Origin: Paenibacillus faecalis
GTDB taxonomy: Bacteria; Bacillota; Bacilli; Paenibacillales; Paenibacillaceae
DNA: 64,000 nucleotides
Direction: 5' to 3'
Assembly (NCBI RefSeq): GCF_900289175.1
Contig: NZ_LT985747.1
Coordinates: forward strand, 48,505-112,504
Shown: piece after piece, positions 9,070 to 17,671 of the stretch
How positions within the stretch are numbered: position 1 is the first letter of the stretch
Layout: the number at the start of each line of letters is the position of its first letter
Program-made: the position numbers and the translations under genes
Notes under the pieces: generated by a model
What the model was told of the DNA's origin: nothing
The model's input: only the letters and a program-made list of their open reading frames with translations
The model's database searches: none

Positions 9070-10066
9070 CATATTCCTCCTTTAGTTTTATATCGATCAT
9101 TCTGGACAGAAGTCTTAGTTTTCGGCTTCGATCGATCAAAAGCGCTTCTGCCTCCTGTAATGTGATCTCGTTAAATCGTATGCAGCCTCCTGGCGGGACC
9201 TGAGCAACAAGCGGGATATCAACACTTGCCACTTGTGCAATTTTCGGATACCCTCCATGGGTTTGACAGTCTGCCATCAAAATAATAGGCTGACCGTCAG
9301 CTGGCACTTGAACAGTCCCCGGTGTCACCGCTTCGGATATATATTCTTTTGGAGTGCTTAAACGCAGCGGTGACCCCGACAGCCGATATCCCATCCGGTC
9401 TGATTGAGATGTCACCTGAAAAGTCTGATCAAACAGTGATCTCCTGCTTTCTGCATCAAAATCATCAAACTGATTGCCCCGAATAACCCGAATGATCGGC
9501 TGATGATCATCTTTAAGAAATACGGCAGCTGGAATCGACCATTTTACGGAATAGAAAAAATCTCCTTTATTCAACCGGGTTGCTGGAGCACTGAACCCTC
9601 CAGCTCTAACATCTAGAACATCTCCGGGCTGTAATGCTCTTCCGTGAAATCCTCCAATACCTGCGCGCAGATAAGTACTTCGGCTCCCCATCACTTCCGG
9701 CACATCCATCCCACCAGCAACAGCCAAATAAGCTCTACATCCGGAAACCGGTTTATGAAAAGTAAGCCTGCTGCCCTTACGAACGAACACCGGCCGCCAC
9801 ATCGGAACACTCACCCCCTCAATCGCAGGTGAAAAATCCGCGCCTGTAATCGCAACCCACTGATCTTGCCCGAACTCAGCAGTAAAGCCCGACCAAGTTA
9901 ATTCCAGCGTTGCTTCATCCTCATGATTACCGACTAGCCAATTCGCTGTTCGATGAGAAATGTGATCCATCGCTCCGGACACGCTAACCCCGAATTTCCC
10001 GTACCCGATTCTTCCTGAATCCTGAACGGTAGACAACAGTCCTGGTTTTATAACGGTTATACTCAT
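9044..10066 (-). CDS. pxpC: 5-oxoprolinase subunit PxpC (biotin-dependent carboxyltransferase-like, KipA family)
   Basis: Protein of 340 residues matching the C-terminal half of allophanate-hydrolase-like KipA proteins: [17 protein letters not shown] at the start, [28 protein letters not shown] and [25 protein letters not shown] later. It forms the PxpBC complex that, with PxpA, hydrolyses pyroglutamate in the cytoplasm. Its ATG overlaps the pxpB stop by 4 nt (ATGA), and GGAGGCGC precedes it. In Bacillus subtilis KipA was first described with the KinA inhibitor KipI, so older annotations call it a sporulation regulator; the gene order here favours the metabolic role. Confidence 0.93.
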   Translation of the reverse strand: MSITVIKPGLLSTVQDSGRIGYGKFGVSVSGAMDHISHRTANWLVGNHEDEATLELTWSGFTAEFGQDQWVAITGADFSPAIEGVSVPMWRPVFVRKGSRLTFHKPVSGCRAYLAVAGGMDVPEVMGSRSTYLRAGIGGFHGRALQPGDVLDVRAGGFSAPATRLNKGDFFYSVKWSIPAAVFLKDDHQPIIRVIRGNQFDDFDAESRRSLFDQTFQVTSQSDRMGYRLSGSPLRLSTPKEYISEAVTPGTVQVPADGQPIILMADCQTHGGYPKIAQVASVDIPLVAQVPPGGCIRFNEITLQEAEALLIDRSRKLRLLSRMIDIKLKEEYDAAGGSKC

Positions 10067-10779
10067 GCGCCTCCACCTTTCAAGAACATGAACTCCATAC
10101 GGTCTATTTGATAAAAACGTATATATTGCCCGCCTTGCAGTAGTGTTGGAGGATATTGATCTGGCAAAAACAATTCAAGCGGTGTCCGGCCGATAATCTG
10201 CCAACCGCCAGGTGTTTCAAGCGGGTAAATTCCCGTTTGATTTCCGGCTATACCAACGGACCCCGGGGGAACTTTAAGCGTTGGGGTCTTTTTTCGGGGA
10301 GCTGAGATGCGTTCAGACATTCCGCCGACGTAAGGAAAGCCGGGAGTAAAGCCAATAGCATAGATTAAATAGTCTTTTCCACAGTGAATATCGACCACTT
10401 CTTCCGGTGTCAATCCGTTCAGAACAGCAACGGTTTCCAAGTCTGGACCGTATTCTCCGCCGTAACATACCGGAATATCGACAATAACAGGCGCTCGCTC
10501 CGTCTCAGGCTTCATCTCAGCCAACAATTCATTTAGAAGTGAACACACTGCTTCAAAGGAAGAGCGGGCACCCTGAACTTGAGGAAGCTTGAGCAAATCA
10601 TAATGAATACTGACCGAGTTAAAAGAAGGGACGCATTCCTTAAATCCCGGAAACGGATTGTTTTCAATATGCATCGCCGCAGCGTAAACCTGGTGGTGGA
10701 TCGACTCGCGGATCATATGACCGAACCGGATAAGCACAGCAGAATCACCTAAAGGAATCATGTCATGATGCTTCTTCAT
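10063..10779 (-). CDS. pxpB: 5-oxoprolinase subunit PxpB (KipI family)
   Basis: Protein of 238 residues with GDSAVLIRFG near the N-terminus, a cyclophilin-like C-terminal domain containing YAIGFTPGFPYVGGM, RKKTPTLKVPPGSVGIAGNQ and YPLETPGGWQIIGRTP. It pairs with PxpC. The ATG at 10779 lies 9 nt after GGAGG; a TTG three codons earlier is too close to that site. It is first gene of the operon. No operator could be identified in the 185 nt separating it from the divergent small gene at 10965. Confidence 0.93.
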   Translation of the reverse strand: MKKHHDMIPLGDSAVLIRFGHMIRESIHHQVYAAAMHIENNPFPGFKECVPSFNSVSIHYDLLKLPQVQGARSSFEAVCSLLNELLAEMKPETERAPVIVDIPVCYGGEYGPDLETVAVLNGLTPEEVVDIHCGKDYLIYAIGFTPGFPYVGGMSERISAPRKKTPTLKVPPGSVGIAGNQTGIYPLETPGGWQIIGRTPLELFLPDQYPPTLLQGGQYIRFYQIDRMEFMFLKGGGA

Positions 10780-10964
10780 GCTGTCCAACCTCCTTCTTAC
10801 AGCTCTGACTCATTCTATAAATCCATAATATCAAAGAAAAGGCGATTAGAAACATGAAATCATTCATTTTGAAATCCAACCAGAACGATGGACAGCTTGC
10901 ATAATATTCCGCCAATTCGGGACACTAAACCTGTGTTGCAAGTTATTAAAGGAGGTGTCTGCAA

Positions 10965-11138
10965 ATGAGCAAATCCGATGCTAATAAACCATCGAAGTCC
11001 GAGGTATATACTACAAAGATGAACAAAATGCCTGTTCCAGGTGAAGGATTAGATGACACGGAATTTTCTGCTGAAGAATCGGCAGAGGTATTTATGAACA
11101 ATCCGTCCTCAAAGAAGACTTCAAATGAGCAGCAATAA
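10965..11138 (+). CDS. Small hydrophilic protein, unknown function (57 aa)
   Basis: ORF of 58 codons starting MSKSDANKPSKSE, rich in Lys, Ser, Glu and Asn, with no membrane segment or cysteine. The reading is supported by a near-ideal AAAGGAGGTG 8 nt before the ATG and a terminator 20 nt after the stop, so it is a complete single-gene unit. The middle contains MPVPGEGLDDTEFS. Its size and composition recall small spore or stress proteins of Bacillales, but I do not recognise the family. Confidence 0.7.
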   Translation: MSKSDANKPSKSEVYTTKMNKMPVPGEGLDDTEFSAEESAEVFMNNPSSKKTSNEQQ

Positions 11139-11158
11139 TATAAAAAGAAAACAGTAAA

Positions 11159-11203
11159 GACCTCATGGTTCTTCTGAAGGCAGAAGGCCGTGAGGTCTTT
11201 TTC
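11159..11203 (+). terminator. Terminator after small gene
   Basis: Arms GACCTCA and TGAGGTC, with inner TTCT/AGAA pairing, followed by TTTTTC. Confidence 0.8.
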
Positions 11204-11266
11204 AAATATAAAACCAACATGTTAAACTAATATAGTAGTGATCAAATGATATGGAGGAATATACAT

Positions 11267-12499
11267 ATGAGCGATTTTGAAACGATGTTGGAAAAATATG
11301 CAGAACTGGTGGTGAGGGTAGGGGTTAACATACAGCCCGGTCAAGTTTTGCTGGTGAACGCTCCGCTAGAGACCGTTGAACTTACCCGCCAGATCGTAAG
11401 TAAAGCATATGAAGCAGGCGCGAAATATGTTCAGGTCGATTGGGATGATGAAGCGATTACCCGGATTCGATATGAAAAAGCGCCGGATGACTCTTTCGCC
11501 TATTATCCGAAGTGGCAGGCTGACATGATGGAACAGCTGGCTGAAGGCGGGGGAGCCGTCCTTCATATTAAAGTACCTGATCCGGAGTTGTTCCGCGGCA
11601 TCGATTCGTCCAAAGTGTCAACCGCTGTTAAAGCTGCCGCCATAGCAAGAGAAACATACCAAGCCTACGTAAGAAACAACAAAGTCAGCTGGTCTTTAAT
11701 CAAAGCGCCAACCCGAGCTTGGGCGAACAAGGTTTATGCCGACCTGCCGGAAGAGCAGCGGATAGATGCAATGTGGGAAGCGGTATTCCAGATGAACCGG
11801 GTGAATACGGAAGATCCGGTTGCTGCATGGCAGAAACACATTGCGGAACTGAAGCAGCGTCAGGAATATATGAATAACAAACGATATAAAAGCTTTCATT
11901 ACCGCGCGCCAGGCACAGACCTGCACGTTGAAATGCCGGAAGGCTATCTCTGGCTTGGAGGCGGGGACCATAACGAGTCCGGTGTGTATTTTGTCGCGAA
12001 CATGCCTACAGAAGAAATCTACACCATGCCGCATCGTACAGGCGTCAATGGAACAGTAACCAGTACACTTCCACTGAACTTGAATGGCAGATTGGTCGAA
12101 GGCATTACCTTTACGTTCAAAGACGGAAAAGTGGTTAAGTATGATGCAAAATCGGGGCGCGAGCATTTAACTACACTGCTTGAAACAGATGAAGGTGCTT
12201 CTTATCTAGGCGAGATGGCTCTCGTACCTTATGATTCCCCCATCTCCCGTTTGAACCGTGTGTTTTACAATACTGGTGTGGATGAAAATGCCTCTTGCCA
12301 TTTTGCACTGGGCAGCGCCTATCCGGTTAACATCGAAGGCGGGACCAAACTTTCCAAAGAAGAGCTGCTCGCAAAAGGCGCTAATGTCAGCTTAACACAT
12401 GTTGATTTTATGATCGGTTCGGAAGAGCTTGAAATTGACGGTGAGCTGGCTGACGGCACGATTGAGCCAGTCTTTCGTAAAGGCAGATGGGCATACTAA
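11267..12499 (+). CDS. Aminopeptidase, family M29 (AmpS/PepS/AmpT type)
   Basis: Protein of 410 residues, the usual length of M29 metallo-aminopeptidases, which use a two-metal site to remove N-terminal residues from peptides in the cytoplasm. Recognisable elements are LVRVGVNIQPGQVLLVNAP at the N-terminus, a metal-ligand region with NMPTEEIYTMPHRTGVNG, EGITFTFKDGKVV, and a C-terminal HFALGSAYP plus HVDFMIGSEELEIDG with the conserved His/Asp ligands. The ATG at 11267 has GGAGG 9 nt upstream. Monocistronic, with a GC-rich terminator. It lies near the pyroglutamate genes, so this part of the chromosome is rich in peptide use. Confidence 0.93.
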   Translation: MSDFETMLEKYAELVVRVGVNIQPGQVLLVNAPLETVELTRQIVSKAYEAGAKYVQVDWDDEAITRIRYEKAPDDSFAYYPKWQADMMEQLAEGGGAVLHIKVPDPELFRGIDSSKVSTAVKAAAIARETYQAYVRNNKVSWSLIKAPTRAWANKVYADLPEEQRIDAMWEAVFQMNRVNTEDPVAAWQKHIAELKQRQEYMNNKRYKSFHYRAPGTDLHVEMPEGYLWLGGGDHNESGVYFVANMPTEEIYTMPHRTGVNGTVTSTLPLNLNGRLVEGITFTFKDGKVVKYDAKSGREHLTTLLETDEGASYLGEMALVPYDSPISRLNRVFYNTGVDENASCHFALGSAYPVNIEGGTKLSKEELLAKGANVSLTHVDFMIGSEELEIDGELADGTIEPVFRKGRWAY

Positions 12500-12548
12500 T
12501 GCTTTTTGTATAAAGAAACGTGTACAAAGACTAGTTTAAAAGCAAAGA

Positions 12549-12578
12549 CCCCGCGACGAAATATCGCGGGGCCTTTTA
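12549..12578 (+). terminator. Terminator of M29 aminopeptidase gene
   Basis: CCCCGCGA/TCGCGGGG with a 7-nt loop, then CCTTTTA. Confidence 0.85.
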
Positions 12579-12902
12579 CGTGGGAAGCGGTAAATAAAAT
12601 CGCAAATGACACAGATGACTATAATGTCCTGATTAATCCTTGAAGAAATCCTCCGATTTCTCCAGTCTTAGGTCGTCCATGGTGAATCAATCCCTTCGGA
12701 ATAAACGACTAACGTTCATTTTGTTCCGGCCGACAATTGATAACAACCACTTCCCACTTGTTCTATATTTACCCGATCATCCATTGGCTGAAACGGATGA
12801 TCCTTAAGATGATCAATGTAAATTTCCACCATTCATTTATTTTCTCATAAAAGTTATACTGGCTATTATAGGTTTGGCGATTAATGGCGAAAGGACAACA
12901 TC
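12579..12902. other. Intergenic region before plsC
   Basis: No gene supported. It holds an inverted repeat GATCATCC/GGATGATC separated by 12 nt around 12775-12803, and a TTATACT -10-like element near 12850. A 40-codon frame from 12679 has no ribosome binding site and I do not call it. Confidence 0.5.
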
Positions 12903-13628
12903 ATGAAAATTATTCACACAATCTTTTGGTTTATTTACTTCTGGCTCTATTTAATTATGATGATTCCGGGTTTGTTTAAAGCAGCCTGGTTACAAAAGAA
13001 AGGGCGCATGGAAGAATATGATGCTTACATCTCCAAACATGTAGGAAGATGGGCGCGCTCATTGTTAAGAGCAGCCGGAGCGAAAGTTACTGTGCATGGA
13101 ATGGAGCATATCCCGCAGGAAGCAGCCGTATTCGTATCTAATCATCAAGGAAATTTTGACGTACCAATTATGCTGGGGCATATTGGTAAACCGAAAGCTC
13201 TGCTGGCCAAAGCGGAGCTGGCCAAGCTCCCTTTTATTCGAAAATGGATGAAACATTTACGATGCATTTTTATTGACCGGAACAATGTAAGACAAGCGAT
13301 AAAAAGTCTAAATGAGGCAGGCAAGTTAGTAGAAAACAACTATTCAGTTGTTGTCTTTCCTGAAGGTACAAGAAGCAAAAATGATGAGCTTGGGGAATTC
13401 AAGCCCGGTGCATTTCGGATCGCCGCAAAAACCGGAGTGCCGATTGTTCCGATTCGAATTCAAGGCTCTTACAAGCTGATGGAAGTTAACGGTTTTTGGA
13501 TAAGCCCTGCCGATGTAACGGTTACCATCCTGCCACCTGTTCCAACCAAAGGATTGAGCAAAACAGAGATTGCAGCTTTGCCTGATCAAGTAAAAGAACT
13601 TATTGCAGCAGCCAGCTATATAGAATAA
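12903..13628 (+). CDS. plsC: 1-acyl-sn-glycerol-3-phosphate acyltransferase
   Basis: Protein of 241 residues. It makes phosphatidic acid from lysophosphatidic acid at the inner face of the membrane. An N-terminal transmembrane helix (about residues 5-25) precedes the acyltransferase domain with motif I NHQGNFD (HX4D catalytic pair), motif II around FIDRNN, motif III FPEGTRS and motif IV VPIVPIRI. GCGAAAGGA precedes the ATG. It is a single-gene unit ended by a terminator hairpin and the palindrome at 13748. Confidence 0.93.
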   Translation: MKIIHTIFWFIYFWLYLIMMIPGLFKAAWLQKKGRMEEYDAYISKHVGRWARSLLRAAGAKVTVHGMEHIPQEAAVFVSNHQGNFDVPIMLGHIGKPKALLAKAELAKLPFIRKWMKHLRCIFIDRNNVRQAIKSLNEAGKLVENNYSVVVFPEGTRSKNDELGEFKPGAFRIAAKTGVPIVPIRIQGSYKLMEVNGFWISPADVTVTILPPVPTKGLSKTEIAALPDQVKELIAAASYIE

Positions 13629-13666
13629 GTTTGGTTCTCTTCTACATGTGGCTTCATTGAATGTAC

Positions 13667-13732
13667 AAAAAAATCGCTCCTTTGTGAATGATGGTATGTC
13701 GCTTTCATTCTATCAAAAGGGCGATTTTTTTG
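13667..13732 (+). terminator. Long terminator hairpin after plsC
   Basis: AAAAAAATCGC, then CCTTT and ATGA on the left pair with TCAT, AAAAGG and GCGATTTTTTT on the right, leaving a loop of about 20 nt. Symmetric A/T runs suggest it can also act on the minus strand. Confidence 0.7.
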
Positions 13733-13747
13733 CGTTTAGAAAACACA

Positions 13748-13793
13748 AAAAAGATGTCTCACAAGATCTAAGGATCTTGTGAGACATCTTTTT
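13748..13793. terminator. Perfect 21-bp palindrome, bidirectional terminator
   Basis: AAGATGTCTCACAAGATC and its exact reverse complement (13751-13768 and 13773-13790) are separated by 4 nt and flanked by A and T runs. It lies between plsC and the 3' end of the tRNA pair. Its GATGTCTC core is shared with the palindromes at 7527 and 30671. Confidence 0.85.
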
Positions 13794-13799
13794 ATATAA

Positions 13800-13873
13800 T
13801 CGGGACGACACGATTTGAACATGCGACCCCCTGGTCCCAAACCAGGTGCTCTACCAAGCTGAGCTACGTCCCG
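13800..13873 (-). tRNA. tRNA-Pro (UGG)
   Basis: A 74-nt cloverleaf reads on the minus strand: 7-bp acceptor CGGGACG/CGTCCCG, D arm GCTC/GAGC, anticodon arm CCTGG-TTTGGGA-CCAGG with anticodon TGG, T arm with TTCAAAT. The 3' CCA is not encoded. Confidence 0.95.
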
Positions 13874-13883
13874 TTATTTTCTT

Positions 13884-13963
<80 letters not shown>

Positions 13964-14076
13964 CCATTAAAATAAAACCTGCATCATTTGAAGAACATAC
14001 ATATTCAATATTGCAGCAGGAACTATAATATATCATTTTTTCATCCTATTGAAAGTGATATTTTTAACACCAGCAG

Positions 14077-14104
14077 AAAAACACCAACCTTGTTTGGCTG
14101 GTGT
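14077..14104 (-). terminator. Terminator of GH101-type gene
   Basis: On the minus strand ACACCAGCC/GGTTGGTGT (one wobble) with a 6-nt loop, then TTTTTC, 12 nt after the stop codon. Confidence 0.85.
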
Positions 14105-14116
14105 CCAGGTACATCC

Positions 14117-17100
14117 CTATTTCTCGGACCTCACAGTAAAATGGTCAATGATCAGCGCTCCATCTTCTTCATTTTCCTTTACGATTGCAAAATAAACATC
14201 AGCAAAATCTCCCGTTGAGCATGATGCTGTAAATACCTGCCTTCCTTTTTTCAATGGACGATGCAGCAGGATATGTTCCGTGGTTTTTACAACTGCACTA
14301 TACTGTCCATCATGATCCGCATCATAATCAAACATAATGGTATAGTTTTGATTCGGTTTAAAATCTACCGTCGATGGTACCGTTCGTACCACCTCTCCCT
14401 GCCGTTCGTTCATTGTCTTCATCGACCATTCTCCGCCAATCGTATCCTTCGTATAGCCTTCATGCCTCTGTGACAGGTGAGTCTTGTTAATTCGTTCATG
14501 GGAGCTGACGAATGGCCCCCATCCTTCATCAATCTGTTCGAAGTCCTCATAATATTCACAAGCGTGATCAGGCAATGGACTCGGCTGATTCACTTCCCTA
14601 ATTCGGACATCATCAAAATGCACGAATGAAACTGCCTCCCCCTTCTCTGCCCGTAGAAGCAATAGCGGTATACTTTTGGAGCCGTCTTTAGGCATCGTAA
14701 AGCGTAAACGCATGCGCTGGTAAAACGTCCCTCTTTTATCCGAATTAATATCCCAATTGACAACAGAGGTATTGTCCATCTCACGTTTCACTTCCAACGA
14801 AGAACCGATCCGCACTGTAATCGATGCTTTTCTGTTCTTGGAAAGCTGAACCCAGACTGATGCAGCATACGTCTTTCCTGGCTCAAGTCCCGTTATCGGC
14901 TGAGAGATGCACGCATCCGCCCCATCATTCCCCTGAATCTGTAAATAAGTCTGTCCGTAACTGGTATTTACGATTTTAATGTGACTCAAATCATTACATT
15001 GCGCAGATGGCGTCCAATACTTGAAATCATGACTGTCAAAGCCCGTATCACGTACAGGGCTCCCTTCTCCCCACTCGATTTCCGGCAGTTCCGGCGCTTC
15101 CTCAGGGTAAATTACATAAGGCGTTTTAGCCTCTGCAATGATCGTCACTTTTTGATCAGAAACCGGGATATCCTTCAGGTAAATCCGTCCCAAATCCGTC
15201 AGTTGATACAGCTTAACAACGCTTTTCCCCCGCCAGCTGTCCGGCAAAGTCCATGTGCTGGAGCCGCCTTCAGGATTCCAGTGATAAATCTTATGTTCCT
15301 CGTAAGGACTCCAAGGAATAAACATTAAGTTGTCCTCAGCTATTTTCCGGTCGTTACAATACATCACGATTTGATCTTTCTCCCGCCGAACGACTACGTT
15401 TTTGTCCAAAATCATTTCATGCTCACACCACTTCATCACCGCAAAATGCATCAGATACCGATAAGGCAGCTGTTTCGTGAAGAAAGCCTCCACAACAGCC
15501 ACTAAATCTCTTTCTTGCTGCCAGCCCATAAATCCATTATCTTTATGGCGAGCATAGCCGCCTTTCAACAAAGGATGAGGTGCATATACATCTTTTTGAG
15601 TGTGATACAAAAATCTTGATATTTGACTATCGCCAGTACTGTCATGCGTCCACACGGCATGTTCGTTGAGCATATCACTTTCTTCTGTCCAAACGATCCA
15701 TCCGTTGTCATGCAGCTTTCTGGTCAATCGAAGCGCCGCCCAGTGTTCGTCCCGATATGTATCAACGTAGACAAAACCAAGCTTCGGTGTAATTGCTTGC
15801 AACTCATCAAGACGCTGATCCATTCCCCCGCTCAAGATATCTTTTTCACGGTCCATATAATATGACTGATCCAACCAGCACCATCCCGGGGTTGTCGTCA
15901 TGATGGCTTCATGATACGCCCTTGCCTCCGGATAAGCCTCACTATGATTAATATGAACCCCTATGCTTGTGTTAAACTCGCTCGCACGCTCAATCAGGAT
16001 GTTGAAGTCCCTACTGCCTCCCGCCTTACTATTGATGTTTCCATAATCCGGATGACCGCTGTCATGGCCTTCGGAGGCGTATCCTTTCAACTCCAGCATC
16101 TGGCCAAAACCATCCGTATAAAGAAACAGCTTCTTTACATTATCTAAAATACGTAGAAACGGAAATTGCACCATCCCTGCAAAATTCATCGCGATATGCG
16201 CATAGCTGCGTCGCAGCATTTCCGAGCCAGGTATAGAAACTAGCTGCTCTCGAAGAGCAATAGCCCCATCCTGCCAATCAACAGCCCCGTCTCCATTCCG
16301 ATCAGCCGTTAAAATGACTTTGGACCATGGCTCGCCAAGCACTTCATCATCAGGGCCACGATAAGCCCATTCCTGATTCGAAACAGCAACCGATACGATT
16401 CCATCTTCCTGCGCTGACTGTACACATAAACGTCTCCGGTTATGAAGGACATTGTTATGAATCGTTGCAGACAGCTCTGTTGTGTTCAAAATGGCATATG
16501 CATAATAATGAAGCAGCGGCTCACCCAATCGATCCGACACATACCAAAAAGCATCCCCCTTGACTCCTTCCGAACAGGCAGCATGCGCACCCGTCTGATC
16601 ACTTCGAATCGAAATTAGGCTATGTCCAGGAATCGATATGGTCTTCACAAGAAATGGTCCATATTCACAAACCTCGATAATCTTCATCTCCAATACATGG
16701 TTCTGAACGTTAAGGATCACCTTCATGTCTACCTGGATACAGGGAAAGGACAGCAGATATTCAGCTTGAGCTTCGTCAGATGCAAAATCTACTACAGGTA
16801 TATAAGGATCACCGTTTATATAGAAACAAGAAAGAGATTTTTGAATACTAGCGTTATAACCGAACATAACCGCGCCATTCGATTTCCATTTATAGCGAAG
16901 GACACGCGGAAACAAAGCGTCGATATCGACCTCCAATTCATCTGATTCAATGGTTCGTATTTGAAGTTCACTTTTTAGGACTGCTTCTTGTTCTAAATTG
17001 GCTGCCGCTTCTTTCCGCCTTACCGCTTCATAGCGAATATCAGCAAACGATGCGCACCCTTCGCTTCCATCTTTAGCAGTCCACGCACGCACACCCATTC

Positions 17101-17542
17101 GTCCTGCAGCCCACTCGCTTTGTGGAAGATAGCCGTGGTAGACCTGATAACCATTCAACCAGATCATAAGTTCTGACCTGATATAGCGCAGCTTAATCCG
17201 ATATTTTTTCCCCTCATAGCACGGATCGGTCTGGAACAGCTTTCCCTGTTCTCCATTCGGAAGAGACCACACCCAAGTGCTCTTGCCGAAAGGGTCCATA
17301 GGGACATCGCAGCCGATAAACAGCCAACGATCCGGAGAGGCATATCGAATGACCGTGCCGATTCGGCCATGTCTGCTTAATGGAGTCATTGTGAATTCCA
17401 AATCACCATCCAGAACCATAGGGCTGTCTCCATTGACAATGACCGTGTCGGTATTATTTGAATATAGCTCAATAACCTCCCCTTCTCGTTGGCTCCATTT
17501 TCCTTTCCCTTTACCCGAATACCAGCCGATAGTTTCTGTCAT
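14117..17542 (-). CDS. GH101-type endo-alpha-N-acetylgalactosaminidase, no signal peptide
   Basis: Protein of 1141 residues. GH101 enzymes release the core-1 disaccharide from Ser/Thr-linked O-glycans. An N-terminal concanavalin-like domain (about 1-190) precedes a mutarotase-like beta region and a TIM barrel. The barrel has GFVYVDTYRDEHW, where Asp594 aligns by eye with the GH101 nucleophile, and WIVWTEESD, where Glu620 or 621 would be the acid/base. The order then continues as in pneumococcal GH101: PLLKGGY, FMGWQ and MHFAVMKWCE. Two or more C-terminal carbohydrate-binding-like beta domains follow. There is no signal peptide, anchor or transmembrane segment, unlike the known secreted enzymes. 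I chose ATG 17542 (AAGGAGA upstream). It is the last gene after the binding-protein gene. Confidence 0.8.
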   Translation of the reverse strand: MTETIGWYSGKGKGKWSQREGEVIELYSNNTDTVIVNGDSPMVLDGDLEFTMTPLSRHGRIGTVIRYASPDRWLFIGCDVPMDPFGKSTWVWSLPNGEQGKLFQTDPCYEGKKYRIKLRYIRSELMIWLNGYQVYHGYLPQSEWAAGRMGVRAWTAKDGSEGCASFADIRYEAVRRKEAAANLEQEAVLKSELQIRTIESDELEVDIDALFPRVLRYKWKSNGAVMFGYNASIQKSLSCFYINGDPYIPVVDFASDEAQAEYLLSFPCIQVDMKVILNVQNHVLEMKIIEVCEYGPFLVKTISIPGHSLISIRSDQTGAHAACSEGVKGDAFWYVSDRLGEPLLHYYAYAILNTTELSATIHNNVLHNRRRLCVQSAQEDGIVSVAVSNQEWAYRGPDDEVLGEPWSKVILTADRNGDGAVDWQDGAIALREQLVSIPGSEMLRRSYAHIAMNFAGMVQFPFLRILDNVKKLFLYTDGFGQMLELKGYASEGHDSGHPDYGNINSKAGGSRDFNILIERASEFNTSIGVHINHSEAYPEARAYHEAIMTTTPGWCWLDQSYYMDREKDILSGGMDQRLDELQAITPKLGFVYVDTYRDEHWAALRLTRKLHDNGWIVWTEESDMLNEHAVWTHDSTGDSQISRFLYHTQKDVYAPHPLLKGGYARHKDNGFMGWQQERDLVAVVEAFFTKQLPYRYLMHFAVMKWCEHEMILDKNVVVRREKDQIVMYCNDRKIAEDNLMFIPWSPYEEHKIYHWNPEGGSSTWTLPDSWRGKSVVKLYQLTDLGRIYLKDIPVSDQKVTIIAEAKTPYVIYPEEAPELPEIEWGEGSPVRDTGFDSHDFKYWTPSAQCNDLSHIKIVNTSYGQTYLQIQGNDGADACISQPITGLEPGKTYAASVWVQLSKNRKASITVRIGSSLEVKREMDNTSVVNWDINSDKRGTFYQRMRLRFTMPKDGSKSIPLLLLRAEKGEAVSFVHFDDVRIREVNQPSPLPDHACEYYEDFEQIDEGWGPFVSSHERINKTHLSQRHEGYTKDTIGGEWSMKTMNERQGEVVRTVPSTVDFKPNQNYTIMFDYDADHDGQYSAVVKTTEHILLHRPLKKGRQVFTASCSTGDFADVYFAIVKENEEDGALIIDHFTVRSEK

Positions 17543-17625
17543 GACATATCTTCTCCTTGAGTTCATATTCCTCTTGGCGCTTAACCCCGCTCATGAAGAC
17601 AACGACTTTCTAAGGCTACAAATGA

Positions 17626-17657
17626 AGAAGGGATATCCTTAATCCGATATCCCTTCT
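17626..17657 (-). promoter_or_regulatory. Intercistronic stem-loop between binding-protein and GH101 genes
   Basis: Perfect 12-bp arms AGAAGGGATATC/GATATCCCTTCT with an 8-nt loop. No strong T run follows on the minus strand, so it looks more like an mRNA-stabilising or partial-termination element that lets the binding protein be made in excess over the downstream enzyme. Confidence 0.6.
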
Positions 17658-17671
17658 GTTGCCTGAATGGC

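Noticed and set aside
12679..12810. Small plus-strand ORF between the M29 peptidase and plsC
   Set aside because: About 40 codons, no Shine-Dalgarno site, no recognisable composition; likely chance.
13748..13793. Mobile-element terminal repeat
   Set aside because: The perfect palindrome has A and T runs and sits at convergent gene ends, which fits a bidirectional terminator; no transposase or target duplication seen.
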